The notes: generated by a model not told the origin, from the sequence alone. 64,000 nucleotides of DNA from Bacteroidales bacterium (GCA_017439405.1 JAFSJF010000069.1:62001-126000); one strand, 5' to 3'. Shown: positions 1 to 9,259, counted from the stretch's first letter. Made by a program: numbers and translations.

Positions 1-1864
1 GCACCCACGCAGTAACACCTTGGTCCTGCAGGCCAATACCAGCAGCCACATTATACGGGTCGTCGGCAGTTCCACTGCCCTCGCCTTCTCCCGGAGTGGG
101 CGGGGTCGGAGGCGTCACACCTGCCCCTTCTTGAACCGTGATGCTCTGGATTTCAATCGTTCTCGATTGTGAAGCGGTTGAAGTGTATTTAATGGCCACC
201 GTCACATTCTGACCAATAAATTCATTTAAACTCGTTTCAACGGTTTGGAAATCATTGAAATTCGCAGTGTTCGGATAAGTCGTCTGCATATTTATCCAAT
301 TGGCCGTAGTCGGGTCGTTGCCATAGACATAGTCCGTTGAGACTTGCAAACTCACATCGCTATTGTCGGCATTCTGATATTGAGCCGAATAAGTCACGGA
401 GACCTTCGCCTCGTTCACCCCAGTAACCGCCACAGGAGAAGAGATGAGCCAGTCTTCGTTGGCATTCGAGCCTCCGGCGTAGCCCGTCATCTTGGCCGTA
501 TGGTAATCAATCACCCACGACTGGGGACCTGCAACGTCGTAAGTCATATAAGTGCCAAATTCATCGGTGAACGACTGCGTGTAAGGCATCGTTTGCAGCT
601 CGCCACCGCCAGGAGTCGGGGTGGGAGGCGTCGGGCCATCGCCCGGCGTGCCTTCCTGCACGAGGATGTATTTCACCTCGAAGGTGCGCGAGGTCGACTC
701 CGAAGAGGTGAACTTGACGGCCACCGTCACAGTTTCGCCAAGGAACTCGTCGAGGCTCGTTTCGACAGTTTGGAAATCTGACCAATTGGCCGTGTTCGGA
801 TAGGTGACGTTCATCTGGATCCAGTTGGCGGTCAGCGGGTCGGTGCCGGCCACATAGTCCTTGGAGATTTGCAACGTGACATCCTCGGTATTAGGATTCT
901 GATATTGGGCTGCATAGTTCACGCACACCTTTACATGGTCAACGCCCGTTAACGCGACAGGGGCCGAAATCAGCCAGTCCTCGTTGGCGAAATTGCTACT
1001 ACCAACATGGCCCGTCATTTTTGCGGTATTGTAATCAATCACCCATTCCTCGTCGCCAGCCACACTATAGGTCGTGTAGGTGCCAAACGAGGAGCTGAAA
1101 TCCTGGAAATAAGGCAAACCCGAATCGCCACCAGGAACATAGCCTTCAAATTCCAGTTCTCGCGCGGAACGAATGACAAGTTGCCAAGTGCTGTTGTAGA
1201 CTGTGGCAATGGCCACTAAGCTACCCGTGCCTTGCGGCAGCGAGTCGTTGGCGAAATTGGCATAGTTGGAAGTACGCACAATCACGTTGGCGGACGGATC
1301 CAAAGCATCAATCAAGGTGCGATTGCCGTAGGTGGTCGGATCGGCGAAGGTGTTCTGCTCCGTGAACTTCACGTTCTCCAGCTTCACCAAGCCAGCCAAA
1401 TGCTGACCTGCATTGATGTTGGCGATGGTGGTCACCTGAGGCTGGATAGGCTTGTTGTTGGCCAAGATGACGATATGTCCGTCGGCCTCGAAGTTGCTCA
1501 GCTGCGGCAGGTTGTTGTACATCGCATAGGTGACGTCTTTCAGATAGACGCGAATGGAGTCGCCGATGCGCAGACCGCTGACGGCGTTGAGGTAAAGCTC
1601 AATGGCGGCACCCGTGGCGCGGTCTTGCATGAAGGCGGCCTTGTAGAGGTTGCCCGACTGCTCGTCGGCGGTGACAATGCCATACACCGAAGCGTCTTCC
1701 GTGAACACGGTGCCCGGCTCCATGGCGAGGATGTCGCTAATCGTGTAAACCGTTCCTATCGGCAGGTCCTGGATAGGCGGCTCGGGATACTCTTTCTTGC
1801 AGGCGGTGAACAATGTGCCCACAAAGGCAAGAAGCAGAAATGCGTTGAATACTCTGTTTTTCAT
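1..1864 (-). CDS. DUF5689 / choice-of-anchor J surface lipoprotein (3' end beyond window)
   Basis: The reading frame is open from the ATG at 1864 to the window edge (621 residues seen, C-terminus missing). It begins with a signal peptide and lipobox (LFTAC, Cys22), so it should be a surface or periplasmic lipoprotein. Residues about 35-225 match the DUF5689 pattern (YGIVTADEQSGNLYKAAF). Two similar beta-sandwich modules of the choice-of-anchor J type follow, at about 250-410 and 425-590, both containing NEDWLIS; they look like an internal duplication. A GTADDPYNVA motif at about 598 starts a third domain of the DUF6359 kind. It lies directly downstream of the TonB-dependent receptor on the same strand, so the two probably form an import or surface complex. 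The ligand is unknown. Confidence 0.8.
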   Translation of the reverse strand, partial: MKNRVFNAFLLLAFVGTLFTACKKEYPEPPIQDLPIGTVYTISDILAMEPGTVFTEDASVYGIVTADEQSGNLYKAAFMQDRATGAAIELYLNAVSGLRIGDSIRVYLKDVTYAMYNNLPQLSNFEADGHIVILANNKPIQPQVTTIANINAGQHLAGLVKLENVKFTEQNTFADPTTYGNRTLIDALDPSANVIVRTSNYANFANDSLPQGTGSLVAIATVYNSTWQLVIRSARELEFEGYVPGGDSGLPYFQDFSSSFGTYTTYSVAGDEEWVIDYNTAKMTGHVGSSNFANEDWLISAPVALTGVDHVKVCVNYAAQYQNPNTEDVTLQISKDYVAGTDPLTANWIQMNVTYPNTANWSDFQTVETSLDEFLGETVTVAVKFTSSESTSRTFEVKYILVQEGTPGDGPTPPTPTPGGGELQTMPYTQSFTDEFGTYMTYDVAGPQSWVIDYHTAKMTGYAGGSNANEDWLISSPVAVTGVNEAKVSVTYSAQYQNADNSDVSLQVSTDYVYGNDPTTANWINMQTTYPNTANFNDFQTVETSLNEFIGQNVTVAIKYTSTASQSRTIEIQSITVQEGAGVTPPTPPTPGEGEGSGTADDPYNVAAGIGLQDQGVTAWV

Positions 1865-1901
1865 ATCGTTGTGTGTTTAATTGTTAATCGTTGAATTGTT
1901 T

Positions 1902-1977
1902 GGCTGTAAGCTATAAGCCGTAAGCTGTAAGCAAATGCAGCAACTGGCTTATGGCTTAAAGCTTATTGCTTAAAGCT
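1902..1977. repeat. Inverted 7-mer tandem repeat (TAAGCYR units)
   Basis: The left arm (1903-1933) consists of 7-base units of the form TAAGCTG/TAAGCTA/TAAGCCG. The right arm (1946-1977) consists of the complementary units (GGCTTAT, AAGCTTA). The arms are about 30 bases with a loop of about 12 and fold into one long imperfect hairpin. The element starts at the stop codon of the TonB receptor and fills most of the gap before the next gene. Elements of the same design occur at 52908-52985 and 57975-58053. Confidence 0.85.
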
Positions 1978-4544
1978 CATTTCCTAACTGTCAAGCTGAT
2001 GAAATAATTGATGCCGTACATATACGAATACTTGTCGGGGAACATGTCGGGGTTGTTGGCGTTGAAGCGCAGTTGCTCGTAGCCATAGAGGATGGTGCTC
2101 TTGTTGTTAAGGATATTGTTGACGCTCACGTTGACGAGGAAGTAATACCCTTTGTAACGCTTGGAGAAACCGCCGTAGAAGTCGAGCGTGAAGGCGGGCT
2201 TCATCGGAGTTTGGTTGAGCACATCGTCGATGCGGATATCACCTTGGGCATAGTGCAACATACCTTCCTCGGTGTGGTTGTAAGGGTTCACGTCGAAGTA
2301 CATGTTGGCCATGTAGTTGGCGTTGAGGCTCACCCACCAGTATTTCGGCGAGTTGTACTTGACGCCCAACGAGGCCACCGTCTCGGGCCCCGACGAAACG
2401 TGGTAGCCCTTCAGATACGCTGTGCTGTTCTGGATGTAGGCCGTAGCGTTGTTGTCGTCATAAACCGAGAAGATGGGATTGTTGTTATAGACATGGATGC
2501 CGTTGGCGGCAGCGGCTTGCAAGGTGATGGTCGGCGTCACGTTCCATTCCGCTCCCATTTCCACGCCAAGGCTCTTCTGGTTGATGTCGGTCATGATGAA
2601 GTTGACGAACTCGCTGGTGTAGGAGTTGGCACTGGTCGTGGTGTTGAGGTAGACGTTCTCGCAATAGAAGCTACGGTTCCAGATGAGGTTCTTATAGGCG
2701 GTGTAATAACCCGTCAGGCGGAACTTGAACGTGGGCGAGCGGTACAAGTAGCTCAAATCCACGGCATTGATGCGCTCGCTCTTGAGGTCACCTTCCACAA
2801 GGGTGTGGCGGGTGCGGGGCGATACATAGATGTCGCGGAACTGCGGAGCCTGCGACATCATGGCGCCATTGAGCACGAGGTGATTACGTCCGTTGATGGC
2901 GTAGGTCACACCTGCTTTCACGCTCGGGTCGAAGAAGTTGTGCATCTGGTCCTTGCCAAAGGAGTTGTCGGCAAAGGAGCCGCTCTTCCAAAGGCCTTCA
3001 CGCCAAATCTGGGTGAACGAGCCTTGAACGCCCAAATACAAGTCGAAGTTGCCGACAAGCCAATCGATCTGGTCCCAAATGCGGCCATAGTTGCGGTTGG
3101 CGTAATAGTTGTAGCCAATGATGTCGCCCACCTTGGCCACATGGTTCGGGTTGTTGAGGTCGGTCTGACATTCGTCGCTTTCGAGGTTTTCGGCATACTT
3201 ATTAATATCGTAGTAATAATCGCCACCCAGCAAGTCGTTGACGCTTTCGTAATAATGCGTGCGCGAAGCGCTGATGGAGAAACCGCCCGTCATGATGAGG
3301 TTAGGCCTGAACTCGTGCTTGAAGTAGGTGGCATTGCCCATTTGCATCTTGTCGTAATGGCGCTCGGCAAGGATGTATTTGGAAAACTTGCCCGTCACTG
3401 TGCCGTCGGTGCCATTATTGGCGTTCTGCACCGTGAAAAGGTGGTTGCGGTTGGCGTTGTATAGCACATCCCAGTCGATTTGGGTGACCTTCGGGTCGCG
3501 ATTTCTCCAAGCCTCAAGTTGTGCCTCATACTCAGCCGTGCTGTGGGCATTGGTCAAGAAGTAGCTCGGCAGGTTCTTGTAGTAGTCGGGACGCGGGTCG
3601 GCGGCTTCGCCCCATTCGAGGACAGTTTGTCCGGCCTTGCCGCCAAAATAATAGAACGAGGTGTTGAACTCGGTGCGTTTGCTGGGTGTCCAATACCAAG
3701 TGAGTTGCGCCATTGGCTGGTGATAGGTGCTCACGCGCGAGTTGCGGATGACCTGTTTGCCGTTCTCGTCGATGGTCTGATAGCCCCAGTTGGGGTTATA
3801 GAAGTTGGAGCCGACAAGGTCGTAAGCCTCTTGCACCACGGGAGCCGAGCCGCCGCGCTGCGAAGGTGCGCCAAACACGGTAAGGTCGATGCTGTGCTTG
3901 TCGTTGATCTTCTTCTCGACGGAGAGGAAGTAACTGTAGGCCTGATAGAAGGTGCCTTCGGTGTAGCCTTTGCCCGCATAGCGACCGCTGGCGTGGGCCA
4001 TCAGGTACCAGCCGTTGCCCAAGTCGCCCGTGCCGATGGAGGCCATGGCGCGGTGGTTGTAGGAGCGGTTGCTGAAGGCATAGCTCAGCGAGATTTGCTT
4101 GCGGTACTCTGAGGCGCGTGTCGAATAAGCCGTGAGGCCGCCGAGACCGCCGAATCCGGCGTAGGTCTTGCCCAAGCCTTCGACGAGTACCGAGTTACGG
4201 AAGGCATCGTTCAGTCCGCCCCAGTTGGAGAAGACCGGGCGACCCGTCTCGGGGTCGTTCATCAGGATGCCGTTGATCATCACGTCGCTGTACTTCGAGT
4301 CGTTGCCGCGCACGCGGTAGCGCAACGAGCCGAAGTTGTAGGCCGCAATGCTGTTGAACACGTCGCGCGACGAGTTGAGCAGCGTGGAGGCATCGTTGAC
4401 CGAGGTCGACGACTCCTCAAAGTCGGAATCCAGTAGGATGACCGTCGGCACTTCGTTCTGATTGAGGTCGGTAGTGTCGATGGTTTGAGCCGTCATTCGC
4501 CCAACCAACAACACCGCGACCGTTAAAAATAGAAATTTCTTCAT
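1977..4544 (-). CDS. TonB-dependent outer-membrane receptor
   Basis: An 855-residue protein with a signal peptide (cleavage near MTAQT). The plug domain is at about residues 45-150 (SLRYRVRGNDSKYSDVMING, GLGKTYAGFGGLGGL), followed by a long region of aromatic-rich, alternating beta-strand segments typical of a 22-strand barrel. It has no clear N-terminal carboxypeptidase-like extension, which makes it shorter than SusC-type receptors. It lies upstream of the DUF5689 lipoprotein on the same strand, with only a hairpin repeat between them. The family takes up scarce ligands across the outer membrane using TonB energy. The substrate cannot be told from sequence; a secreted endonuclease/phosphatase protein at 9260 may belong to the same function. 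Confidence 0.9.
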   Translation of the reverse strand: MKKFLFLTVAVLLVGRMTAQTIDTTDLNQNEVPTVILLDSDFEESSTSVNDASTLLNSSRDVFNSIAAYNFGSLRYRVRGNDSKYSDVMINGILMNDPETGRPVFSNWGGLNDAFRNSVLVEGLGKTYAGFGGLGGLTAYSTRASEYRKQISLSYAFSNRSYNHRAMASIGTGDLGNGWYLMAHASGRYAGKGYTEGTFYQAYSYFLSVEKKINDKHSIDLTVFGAPSQRGGSAPVVQEAYDLVGSNFYNPNWGYQTIDENGKQVIRNSRVSTYHQPMAQLTWYWTPSKRTEFNTSFYYFGGKAGQTVLEWGEAADPRPDYYKNLPSYFLTNAHSTAEYEAQLEAWRNRDPKVTQIDWDVLYNANRNHLFTVQNANNGTDGTVTGKFSKYILAERHYDKMQMGNATYFKHEFRPNLIMTGGFSISASRTHYYESVNDLLGGDYYYDINKYAENLESDECQTDLNNPNHVAKVGDIIGYNYYANRNYGRIWDQIDWLVGNFDLYLGVQGSFTQIWREGLWKSGSFADNSFGKDQMHNFFDPSVKAGVTYAINGRNHLVLNGAMMSQAPQFRDIYVSPRTRHTLVEGDLKSERINAVDLSYLYRSPTFKFRLTGYYTAYKNLIWNRSFYCENVYLNTTTSANSYTSEFVNFIMTDINQKSLGVEMGAEWNVTPTITLQAAAANGIHVYNNNPIFSVYDDNNATAYIQNSTAYLKGYHVSSGPETVASLGVKYNSPKYWWVSLNANYMANMYFDVNPYNHTEEGMLHYAQGDIRIDDVLNQTPMKPAFTLDFYGGFSKRYKGYYFLVNVSVNNILNNKSTILYGYEQLRFNANNPDMFPDKYSYMYGINYFISLTVRK

Positions 4545-4591
4545 ATTGAACTTGTTATGATTTTCGTTGGATTTATGGTGAATTAAACGGA

Positions 4592-4599
4592 CAAAAATA
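4592..4599 (-). promoter_or_regulatory. Promoter -7 box for the TonB receptor
   Basis: TATTTTTG on the minus strand matches the Bacteroidetes TAnnTTTG box, about 48 bases upstream of the receptor start at 4544. Confidence 0.6.
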
Positions 4600-4758
4600 G
4601 GAAAAAGATTGATGGGTTGGGAATTTTTTGTTGGGATTTTTGGGAAAAGCCGAAAGAAATCTTCTTTTCAAACCAAAGACACGCCCAAACAATGATTTAA
4701 CAAGTTGAAGATTTAGTCCAAAAATGTTGGAATGTTGGCGACAAAACGAAAATCTTTG

Positions 4759-4766
4759 TATTTTTG
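4759..4766 (+). promoter_or_regulatory. Promoter -7 box that decides the rpn start
   Basis: TATTTTTG matches TAnnTTTG, with a TTGG in the -33 region at 4733. It lies inside a possible longer reading frame beginning at 4732, so translation more likely starts at the ATG at 4795, downstream of the transcription start. Confidence 0.65.
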
Positions 4767-4794
4767 CCGTATCAATCCTAAAACAACCCCCAAG

Positions 4795-5736
4795 ATGGAC
4801 GACAACAGACTCATCAGATTCGACTGGGCTGCGAAGCGTATGTTGCGCGACAAGGCTAACTTCGGCGTGCTCGAAGGCTTGGTTACCGTGCTCCTCAACG
4901 AGCCTATCCACATCGTGGAACTGCTGGAAAGCGAGAGCAACCAAGACGACCCGCAGGACAAGTTCAACCGCGTTGACATCAAAGCCAAGAACAGCAAGGG
5001 TGAAATCATCATCGTCGAGATACAGCAGACGCGCGAGTTGTACTACCTTGAGCGCATCCTCTATGGCGTGGCGCGCACCATCACCGAGCACATCGAATTA
5101 GGCAAGGAATACGACCACGTGAAGAAAGTCTATTCCATCAACATCCTCTATTTCGACCTCGGCAAAGGCAAGGATTACCTCTACCACGGCACCACGACGT
5201 TCCGAGGAGTACACACCAACGATATCTTGGAAATCACGACCAAAGACGAGAACGCCTTGCGAATGAGGACCCCCGAAGAGATTTTCCCCGAATATTTCCT
5301 TATCCGAGTGAACGAGTTCAACGCCGTTGCCAAGACCCCACTTGAGGAGTGGCTCGACTACCTGAAAAACGCCCACATCAAGGAAGACACCACGGCACCA
5401 GGATTGCAGGAAGCTCGGAAGAAGTTGCAGTATCTGAAAATGGACAGCGAAGAGCGGAAAGCCTATCAGCGTCAGATGGAGAATTACATGTACCAAGACA
5501 GCGTCTTTGCTGCTGCACATTTGGATGGCTGGACAGAAGGCAAAGCGCAAGGCGTGGCGGCAGGATTAGAGGAAGGGATGGCCAAAGGAAGAGCAGAAGG
5601 TAGAGCAGAAGGTAGAGCAGAAGGCAGAGCCGAAGCCAACCTCGAAACCGCCCGCAAACTGAAAGCCATAGGCGTGGATTTGGAGGTTATCGCAAAAGGG
5701 ACTGGATTAACTGTTGAAGAAATCAGCAAACTTTGA
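4795..5736 (+). CDS. Rpn / PD-(D/E)XK nuclease family transposase-like protein
   Basis: A 313-residue protein of the Rpn family (recombination-promoting nuclease, PD-(D/E)XK fold). The N-terminus has the typical opening RFDWAAKRMLRDKANFGVLEGL. The core has D-I-K-A-K...IIIVEIQQ, where the Asp and the Glu-x-Gln take the usual catalytic positions, and then YYLERILYG. Near the C-terminus is a run of GRAE repeats (5587-5634, 12-base units), often seen in this family, followed by a short helix. I start it at 4795 because a promoter box lies within the longer frame from 4732. Such proteins are widespread in Bacteroidetes, often in many copies. It stands between the TonB receptor and the FISUMP gene, so it is probably an accessory insertion. 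Confidence 0.85.
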   Translation: MDDNRLIRFDWAAKRMLRDKANFGVLEGLVTVLLNEPIHIVELLESESNQDDPQDKFNRVDIKAKNSKGEIIIVEIQQTRELYYLERILYGVARTITEHIELGKEYDHVKKVYSINILYFDLGKGKDYLYHGTTTFRGVHTNDILEITTKDENALRMRTPEEIFPEYFLIRVNEFNAVAKTPLEEWLDYLKNAHIKEDTTAPGLQEARKKLQYLKMDSEERKAYQRQMENYMYQDSVFAAAHLDGWTEGKAQGVAAGLEEGMAKGRAEGRAEGRAEGRAEANLETARKLKAIGVDLEVIAKGTGLTVEEISKL

Positions 5737-5739
5737 GGT

Positions 5740-6028
5740 TATGTTTTGATAAAAAGAAAGCATTTCTTTTCCCATATCCATCGCCGTATTCGACCTTCAG
5801 TCTATCGGCCAACAAATGGATTAATCTCGTGCCGTATGCAGCCCGACTCTTTCCTTTCCGCTCTTCCTCAACAATACGCCGCCCCTCATTCCAAAATGTT
5901 GCAATAGCGGCTTGTCAATCTGCTGCGCATGCCTACTACCGTCCTTATTCGATGATGGAGCGAATGTCGGCAACAAAAACGTCTGGCAACGCATTTTCTC
6001 AATTCCTTATCTCTATGTCTTTCGCCAT
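5740..6028 (-). pseudogene. Decayed YhcG-type (DUF1016 N-terminal) nuclease fragment
   Basis: Reading the minus strand from the ATG at 6028 in a single frame gives MAKDIEIRN, stop, then ENALPDVFVADIRSIIE, stop, then IATFWNEGRRIVEEE and AAYGTRLIHLLADRLK followed by VEYGDGYGKRN. This is the N-terminal DUF1016 region of YhcG-like proteins. Five in-frame stop codons (TGA, TAA, TAG, TAG, TGA) interrupt it, and it ends just beyond KRN against the tail of the Rpn gene, so the C-terminal PD-(D/E)XK half is missing. Because the frame is kept while stops accumulate, point mutation rather than indels damaged this part. It is non-functional as it stands. Confidence 0.8.
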
Positions 6029-6113
6029 ATTCAAATCGTTTGCAAAAACACACAAATTCTGAAACAAAGTCACGTTTTTCCGAAAACACCGCATCCGTCA
6101 GATTTATCTTTGA

Positions 6114-6159
6114 AGGATTGCAAATCCTAATACTCGTCTAAGGTCGGATTGCAAATCCG
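6114..6159. repeat. Two GGATTGCAAATCC palindromic repeats
   Basis: AGGATTGCAAATCCT at 6114-6128 and CGGATTGCAAATCCG at 6145-6159 are two copies of one small hairpin (arms GGATT/AATCC, loop GCA). They lie in the gap downstream of the FISUMP gene. Confidence 0.8.
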
Positions 6160-6174
6160 CCCTAACGGGGGCAT

Positions 6175-6243
6175 GATGTCGGCAACGCAGTGTGCCGCCG
6201 GCGCGCTTCGGTGCGCGCCCCGGCCCACTGCGCCACCGACATC
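6175..6243. repeat. Long GC-rich imperfect hairpin
   Basis: GATGTCGG...CGCAGTG...CGCGC at 6175-6206 pairs with its inverted copy ending CCGACATC at 6243, around a TTCG loop. It lies about 30 bases past the stop of the FISUMP gene and could end its transcript, although no T-run follows. A REP-like element is equally possible. Confidence 0.7.
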
Positions 6244-6273
6244 ACGTTGCCTCGACTCTGCCGACACATGAAA

Positions 6274-8820
6274 CTAATTCCCGGCAGGGGCAACGAGGCG
6301 CACAGAATGACCATAACAACGGTCACTATGTTGCGATGGGTCTAGCATGTAATACGGGTCGTTTTCATGGAAGGTCACAGAATGTGCGCCATAAGCACTG
6401 GAGTATGAAGCAGTCCAGTATCCACCAAATTCTTCGGAAGCAATGAAAAAAGTTCCACGGCGCCCACTTGCGGCAGGAAGAAATACCGCACCAGCATTTT
6501 GCATGGTATTCCATTGGTCTAGACTTATTACATTACTGCTAAAGCTTACTTCACTTTGATTGGGGCAATTTGGATCATAGGTACTCGTACTCCAATTATC
6601 AGGAAACAGAATCACACCATAAACAATTCCATTGCCAGCACCTGTTATCTGTGCCTTCGCATAACGTTTGCCCGAGATTGTGCTACGAATATTGAGTACC
6701 CAATTCCATTCCTCTCGAGTCAAAATGCGCCATAGGTTAGGCTGGTTGCCACCGTTGCTGATGGGGTTGTAAATGCCCCAGTCATAATTCGCGGAACCGT
6801 CAGTTAGGTTAGGCGACGACATGTTCGTTGAAGGACCATAGCCATAATAATTGTAATCTGGGTTTATACCAGATCCTGAACCTGCACCTGGATCAGAAGT
6901 CGACCATGGCTGATAGTTCACGTTATAAGGGTCACTTGAATCATGCCATCCACTCGTACCCCAACCGAAGAGATCGCGGTCAACAGTTTGGCTTGGGCTG
7001 ATTTGGTTTGTAGAGGCGCCAAAAAACTCCCACTGGTTCTCGGCAAATTTCCAGTAAGGTGTACTGGCACTGCCTATGTATTGCAGGTTACCCTGCGAGA
7101 AATACACTTGGTTACCAGCAGAATCAACGGTAAACAATCCGTCTATGGCACCCACTGGTATTTGGGGAGTCTCTGCAAAGTGGGCCACTAAAACTCGGCT
7201 ATTAGTCACCTGAAAAGGATAGTTCGCATCGGTAGAGACCACATTTCCATTCTCTGTCCAATTGGTGAAGTTGTAGCCATTATTTGCGTTGGCGTGCACC
7301 GTACACCACTGGCCATAGGTGTAGGTCCCACCGCCGCTCACCGTCCCGCCATTGCTCGGGTTGGCCGAAACGCTTATGGTATAAGTCGGGGTGAAGTGCG
7401 CCTCCAAACTGCGGTTGCCGGTCACAGTGAAAGTGTAGTTCGCATTGGTGGAGACCACATTTCCATTCTCTGTCCAATTGGTGAAGTTGTAGCCATTATT
7501 TGCGTTGGCGTGCACCGTACACCACTGGCCATAGGTGTAGGTCCCACCGCCGCTCACCGTGCCGCCATTGCTCGGGTTGGCCGAAACGCTTATGGTGTAG
7601 GTCTGCTGCGTGAAGTGCGCCTCCAAATCACGGTTGCCTGTCACGGTGAAAGTATAGTTCGCATCTGTAGAAACCACACTCCCTTTTTCCATCCAGTAGG
7701 CGAACTCAAACCCTGCATTTGCATTGGCCGACACCATACACGTATCGCCTTCCTGGTAGACACCGCCACCGCCAACCGTCCCGCCATTGCTCGGAATGGC
7801 CGTAACCGTAATGTTATAGTCGGGAATCGGCAAGGTGGTAAAATCAACCTCATCGCCATAGCTTGTGCAAAGGAGGTTTGTGGCGTAGGCCCTCACATAA
7901 TAGGTCGTTTCAACTGACAGGTCCAAGAGTTGACTGAGGAACTCACCCGTACCCATTCCGTTGGTGGTGTGGCTGTCGCTCATCGTTGGGTTTGGTGTAG
8001 TGCTCCAGCACACGCCACGCGCCGTCACCATAAGTCCACCCGCATCGATCACGTTGCCGCCACAGATGGCGGAGATATGGGTAATGACGGTCGCTTCACT
8101 GGTTGTCACCGTCGGACAGTCCAGAGCGAAACGAAGCGTGATGACTTCGTCACCGTTTTGGGGTTGAGTCACCGCAATGCTATACGCCGTCACGCCACCA
8201 TCCACAAGTTGAGCCTCATAACGCATCACATCGCCCAGCTCAAACTCGCCCGTGGCATCCAATCGTGCAGGTTCGTCCTTGCCAAAACTTTTGGTCTCGC
8301 TTGACACATAGTCGACCTCTATGGCATCCGCTGCACCATCTCCAGCGTGAACCAGCTTGGTCACTTGGCGTCCATAGCCTGTCGTCACCGAAAGGAAGGC
8401 AAGCTGGGGAACGGATAGGCTTACCCTCAGCCGATAGGTGCCTGCATCCAGACAATGCGTCTGAGAGGCGACCTCGGAACCGTCGAGACGAACAACTTGC
8501 AGCAGTACATCGCACTTCTCAGACAATTCCAGTAAAGCTTGCGTCTCTCCCATGAAGGGATTGGGATAGGCATCACCCAGGCAAAAAGCCCTGCCGATGT
8601 GTTCTGCGACGTTTACCGTATTGGTCAGCACCAACACGGTGTCGGGGTAGACAAGGTTTTCGGTCCAACCTCGCGTCACATTGGTCACGCTTACCGAAGT
8701 GAAGGGGCAATATAGCCCACTTTCTGTACTTGCAGTGAAAGCCACATTCACGGTCTCTTGTGCTGATAACGGCAAAAAAGATGTCAGCAACAATAACAAT
8801 AGTAATCTTGGTTTTTTCAT
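6274..8820 (-). CDS. Secreted FISUMP-domain protein with three InlB-type repeats
   Basis: An 848-residue protein with a signal peptide (MKKPRLLLLLLLTSFLPLSAQ). I start it at 8820 because an upstream extension would lie before the signal peptide. Domain order: an N-terminal sandwich with a PNPFMGETQALLEL stretch that looks like a type IX sorting module placed near the N-terminus instead of at the end; a fibronectin-like module (VTTSEATVITHISAICGG...ARGVCWSTTPNPT); three InlB B-repeats of about 72 residues (NPSNGGTVSGGGTY, NGYNFTNWTENG); and a C-terminal FISUMP domain (VYFSQGNLQY, DLFGWGTSGW, RILTREEWNWVLN, ending CYGHSVRLV). The C-terminal domain is shared with the protein at 49083-50648. Probably a surface protein; the ligand is unknown. 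Confidence 0.85.
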   Translation of the reverse strand: MKKPRLLLLLLLTSFLPLSAQETVNVAFTASTESGLYCPFTSVSVTNVTRGWTENLVYPDTVLVLTNTVNVAEHIGRAFCLGDAYPNPFMGETQALLELSEKCDVLLQVVRLDGSEVASQTHCLDAGTYRLRVSLSVPQLAFLSVTTGYGRQVTKLVHAGDGAADAIEVDYVSSETKSFGKDEPARLDATGEFELGDVMRYEAQLVDGGVTAYSIAVTQPQNGDEVITLRFALDCPTVTTSEATVITHISAICGGNVIDAGGLMVTARGVCWSTTPNPTMSDSHTTNGMGTGEFLSQLLDLSVETTYYVRAYATNLLCTSYGDEVDFTTLPIPDYNITVTAIPSNGGTVGGGGVYQEGDTCMVSANANAGFEFAYWMEKGSVVSTDANYTFTVTGNRDLEAHFTQQTYTISVSANPSNGGTVSGGGTYTYGQWCTVHANANNGYNFTNWTENGNVVSTNANYTFTVTGNRSLEAHFTPTYTISVSANPSNGGTVSGGGTYTYGQWCTVHANANNGYNFTNWTENGNVVSTDANYPFQVTNSRVLVAHFAETPQIPVGAIDGLFTVDSAGNQVYFSQGNLQYIGSASTPYWKFAENQWEFFGASTNQISPSQTVDRDLFGWGTSGWHDSSDPYNVNYQPWSTSDPGAGSGSGINPDYNYYGYGPSTNMSSPNLTDGSANYDWGIYNPISNGGNQPNLWRILTREEWNWVLNIRSTISGKRYAKAQITGAGNGIVYGVILFPDNWSTSTYDPNCPNQSEVSFSSNVISLDQWNTMQNAGAVFLPAASGRRGTFFIASEEFGGYWTASYSSAYGAHSVTFHENDPYYMLDPSQHSDRCYGHSVRLVAPAGN
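7246..7680 (-). repeat. Tandem 216-bp repeat encoding InlB modules
   Basis: The block beginning TCTCTGTCCA at 7251 recurs at 7467, a period of 216 bases (72 codons). The two copies are nearly identical over about 130 bases; a third, more diverged copy follows. Such near-identity makes copy-number change by recombination likely. Confidence 0.85.
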
Positions 8821-8894
8821 AAAGTTTGTACTTTTTTCATTTGTAAGCTGGACTCCTTCACCTACCAAATTAACCTCTATTAAAACACAAAAGA

Positions 8895-9016
8895 AAAAGC
8901 GCGGGAGTCAAAACTATTGCTCATCCCGCATACTGAGGCTCTCGCATTGCCCATCGTCCGAGGATAAGCAATGCCGAAGCCCCCGCTATTCGATATACAT
9001 AAAAAGGTGTATACGA
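8895..9016 (-). promoter_or_regulatory. Structured leader upstream of the FISUMP gene
   Basis: The gap upstream of the FISUMP gene has no reading frame of note but holds three hairpins: GCGGGA/TCCCGC at 8901-8929, GGCT..GCATTGC/GCAATGC..AGCC at 8937-8981, and a TATAC/GTATA pair at about 8994-9014. A structured 5' leader or small RNA is possible; no clear promoter box was found. Confidence 0.4.
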
Positions 9017-9218
9017 ACAAAGGGACGTCAAGCCTTGCTTTACCAAGCGGACGATTAGAATTTGCGAGATTCAGTATGCCGCAGATAAAACGTCAGTTCA
9101 ACGTCTTTCCATTATGTTTGCCGCTTCCTTTCATGGATACAGCGTTGCAAAATTAGGAATAATTTGGTTGTTACAGCCGAAAAATCATCCAAAGGAAGAA
9201 AAAAGCCCAATTTTTTGC

Positions 9219-9226
9219 TACCTTTG
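9219..9226 (+). promoter_or_regulatory. Promoter -7 box for the endonuclease/phosphatase gene
   Basis: TACCTTTG matches TAnnTTTG and lies 33 bases before the ATG at 9260. This supports that start over the in-frame upstream start at 9164. Confidence 0.65.
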
Positions 9227-9259
9227 CCGCCTAATCATTATGTAAACAACACTCAAATC

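Noticed and set aside
6274-7140. FISUMP end considered as a diversity-generating retroelement target
   Set aside because: The domain has a lectin-like look, but no reverse transcriptase or template repeat is present in the window.
9164-9259. Longer N-terminus for the endonuclease/phosphatase protein
   Set aside because: A promoter box at 9219-9226 and the signal peptide starting at 9260 point to the later start.
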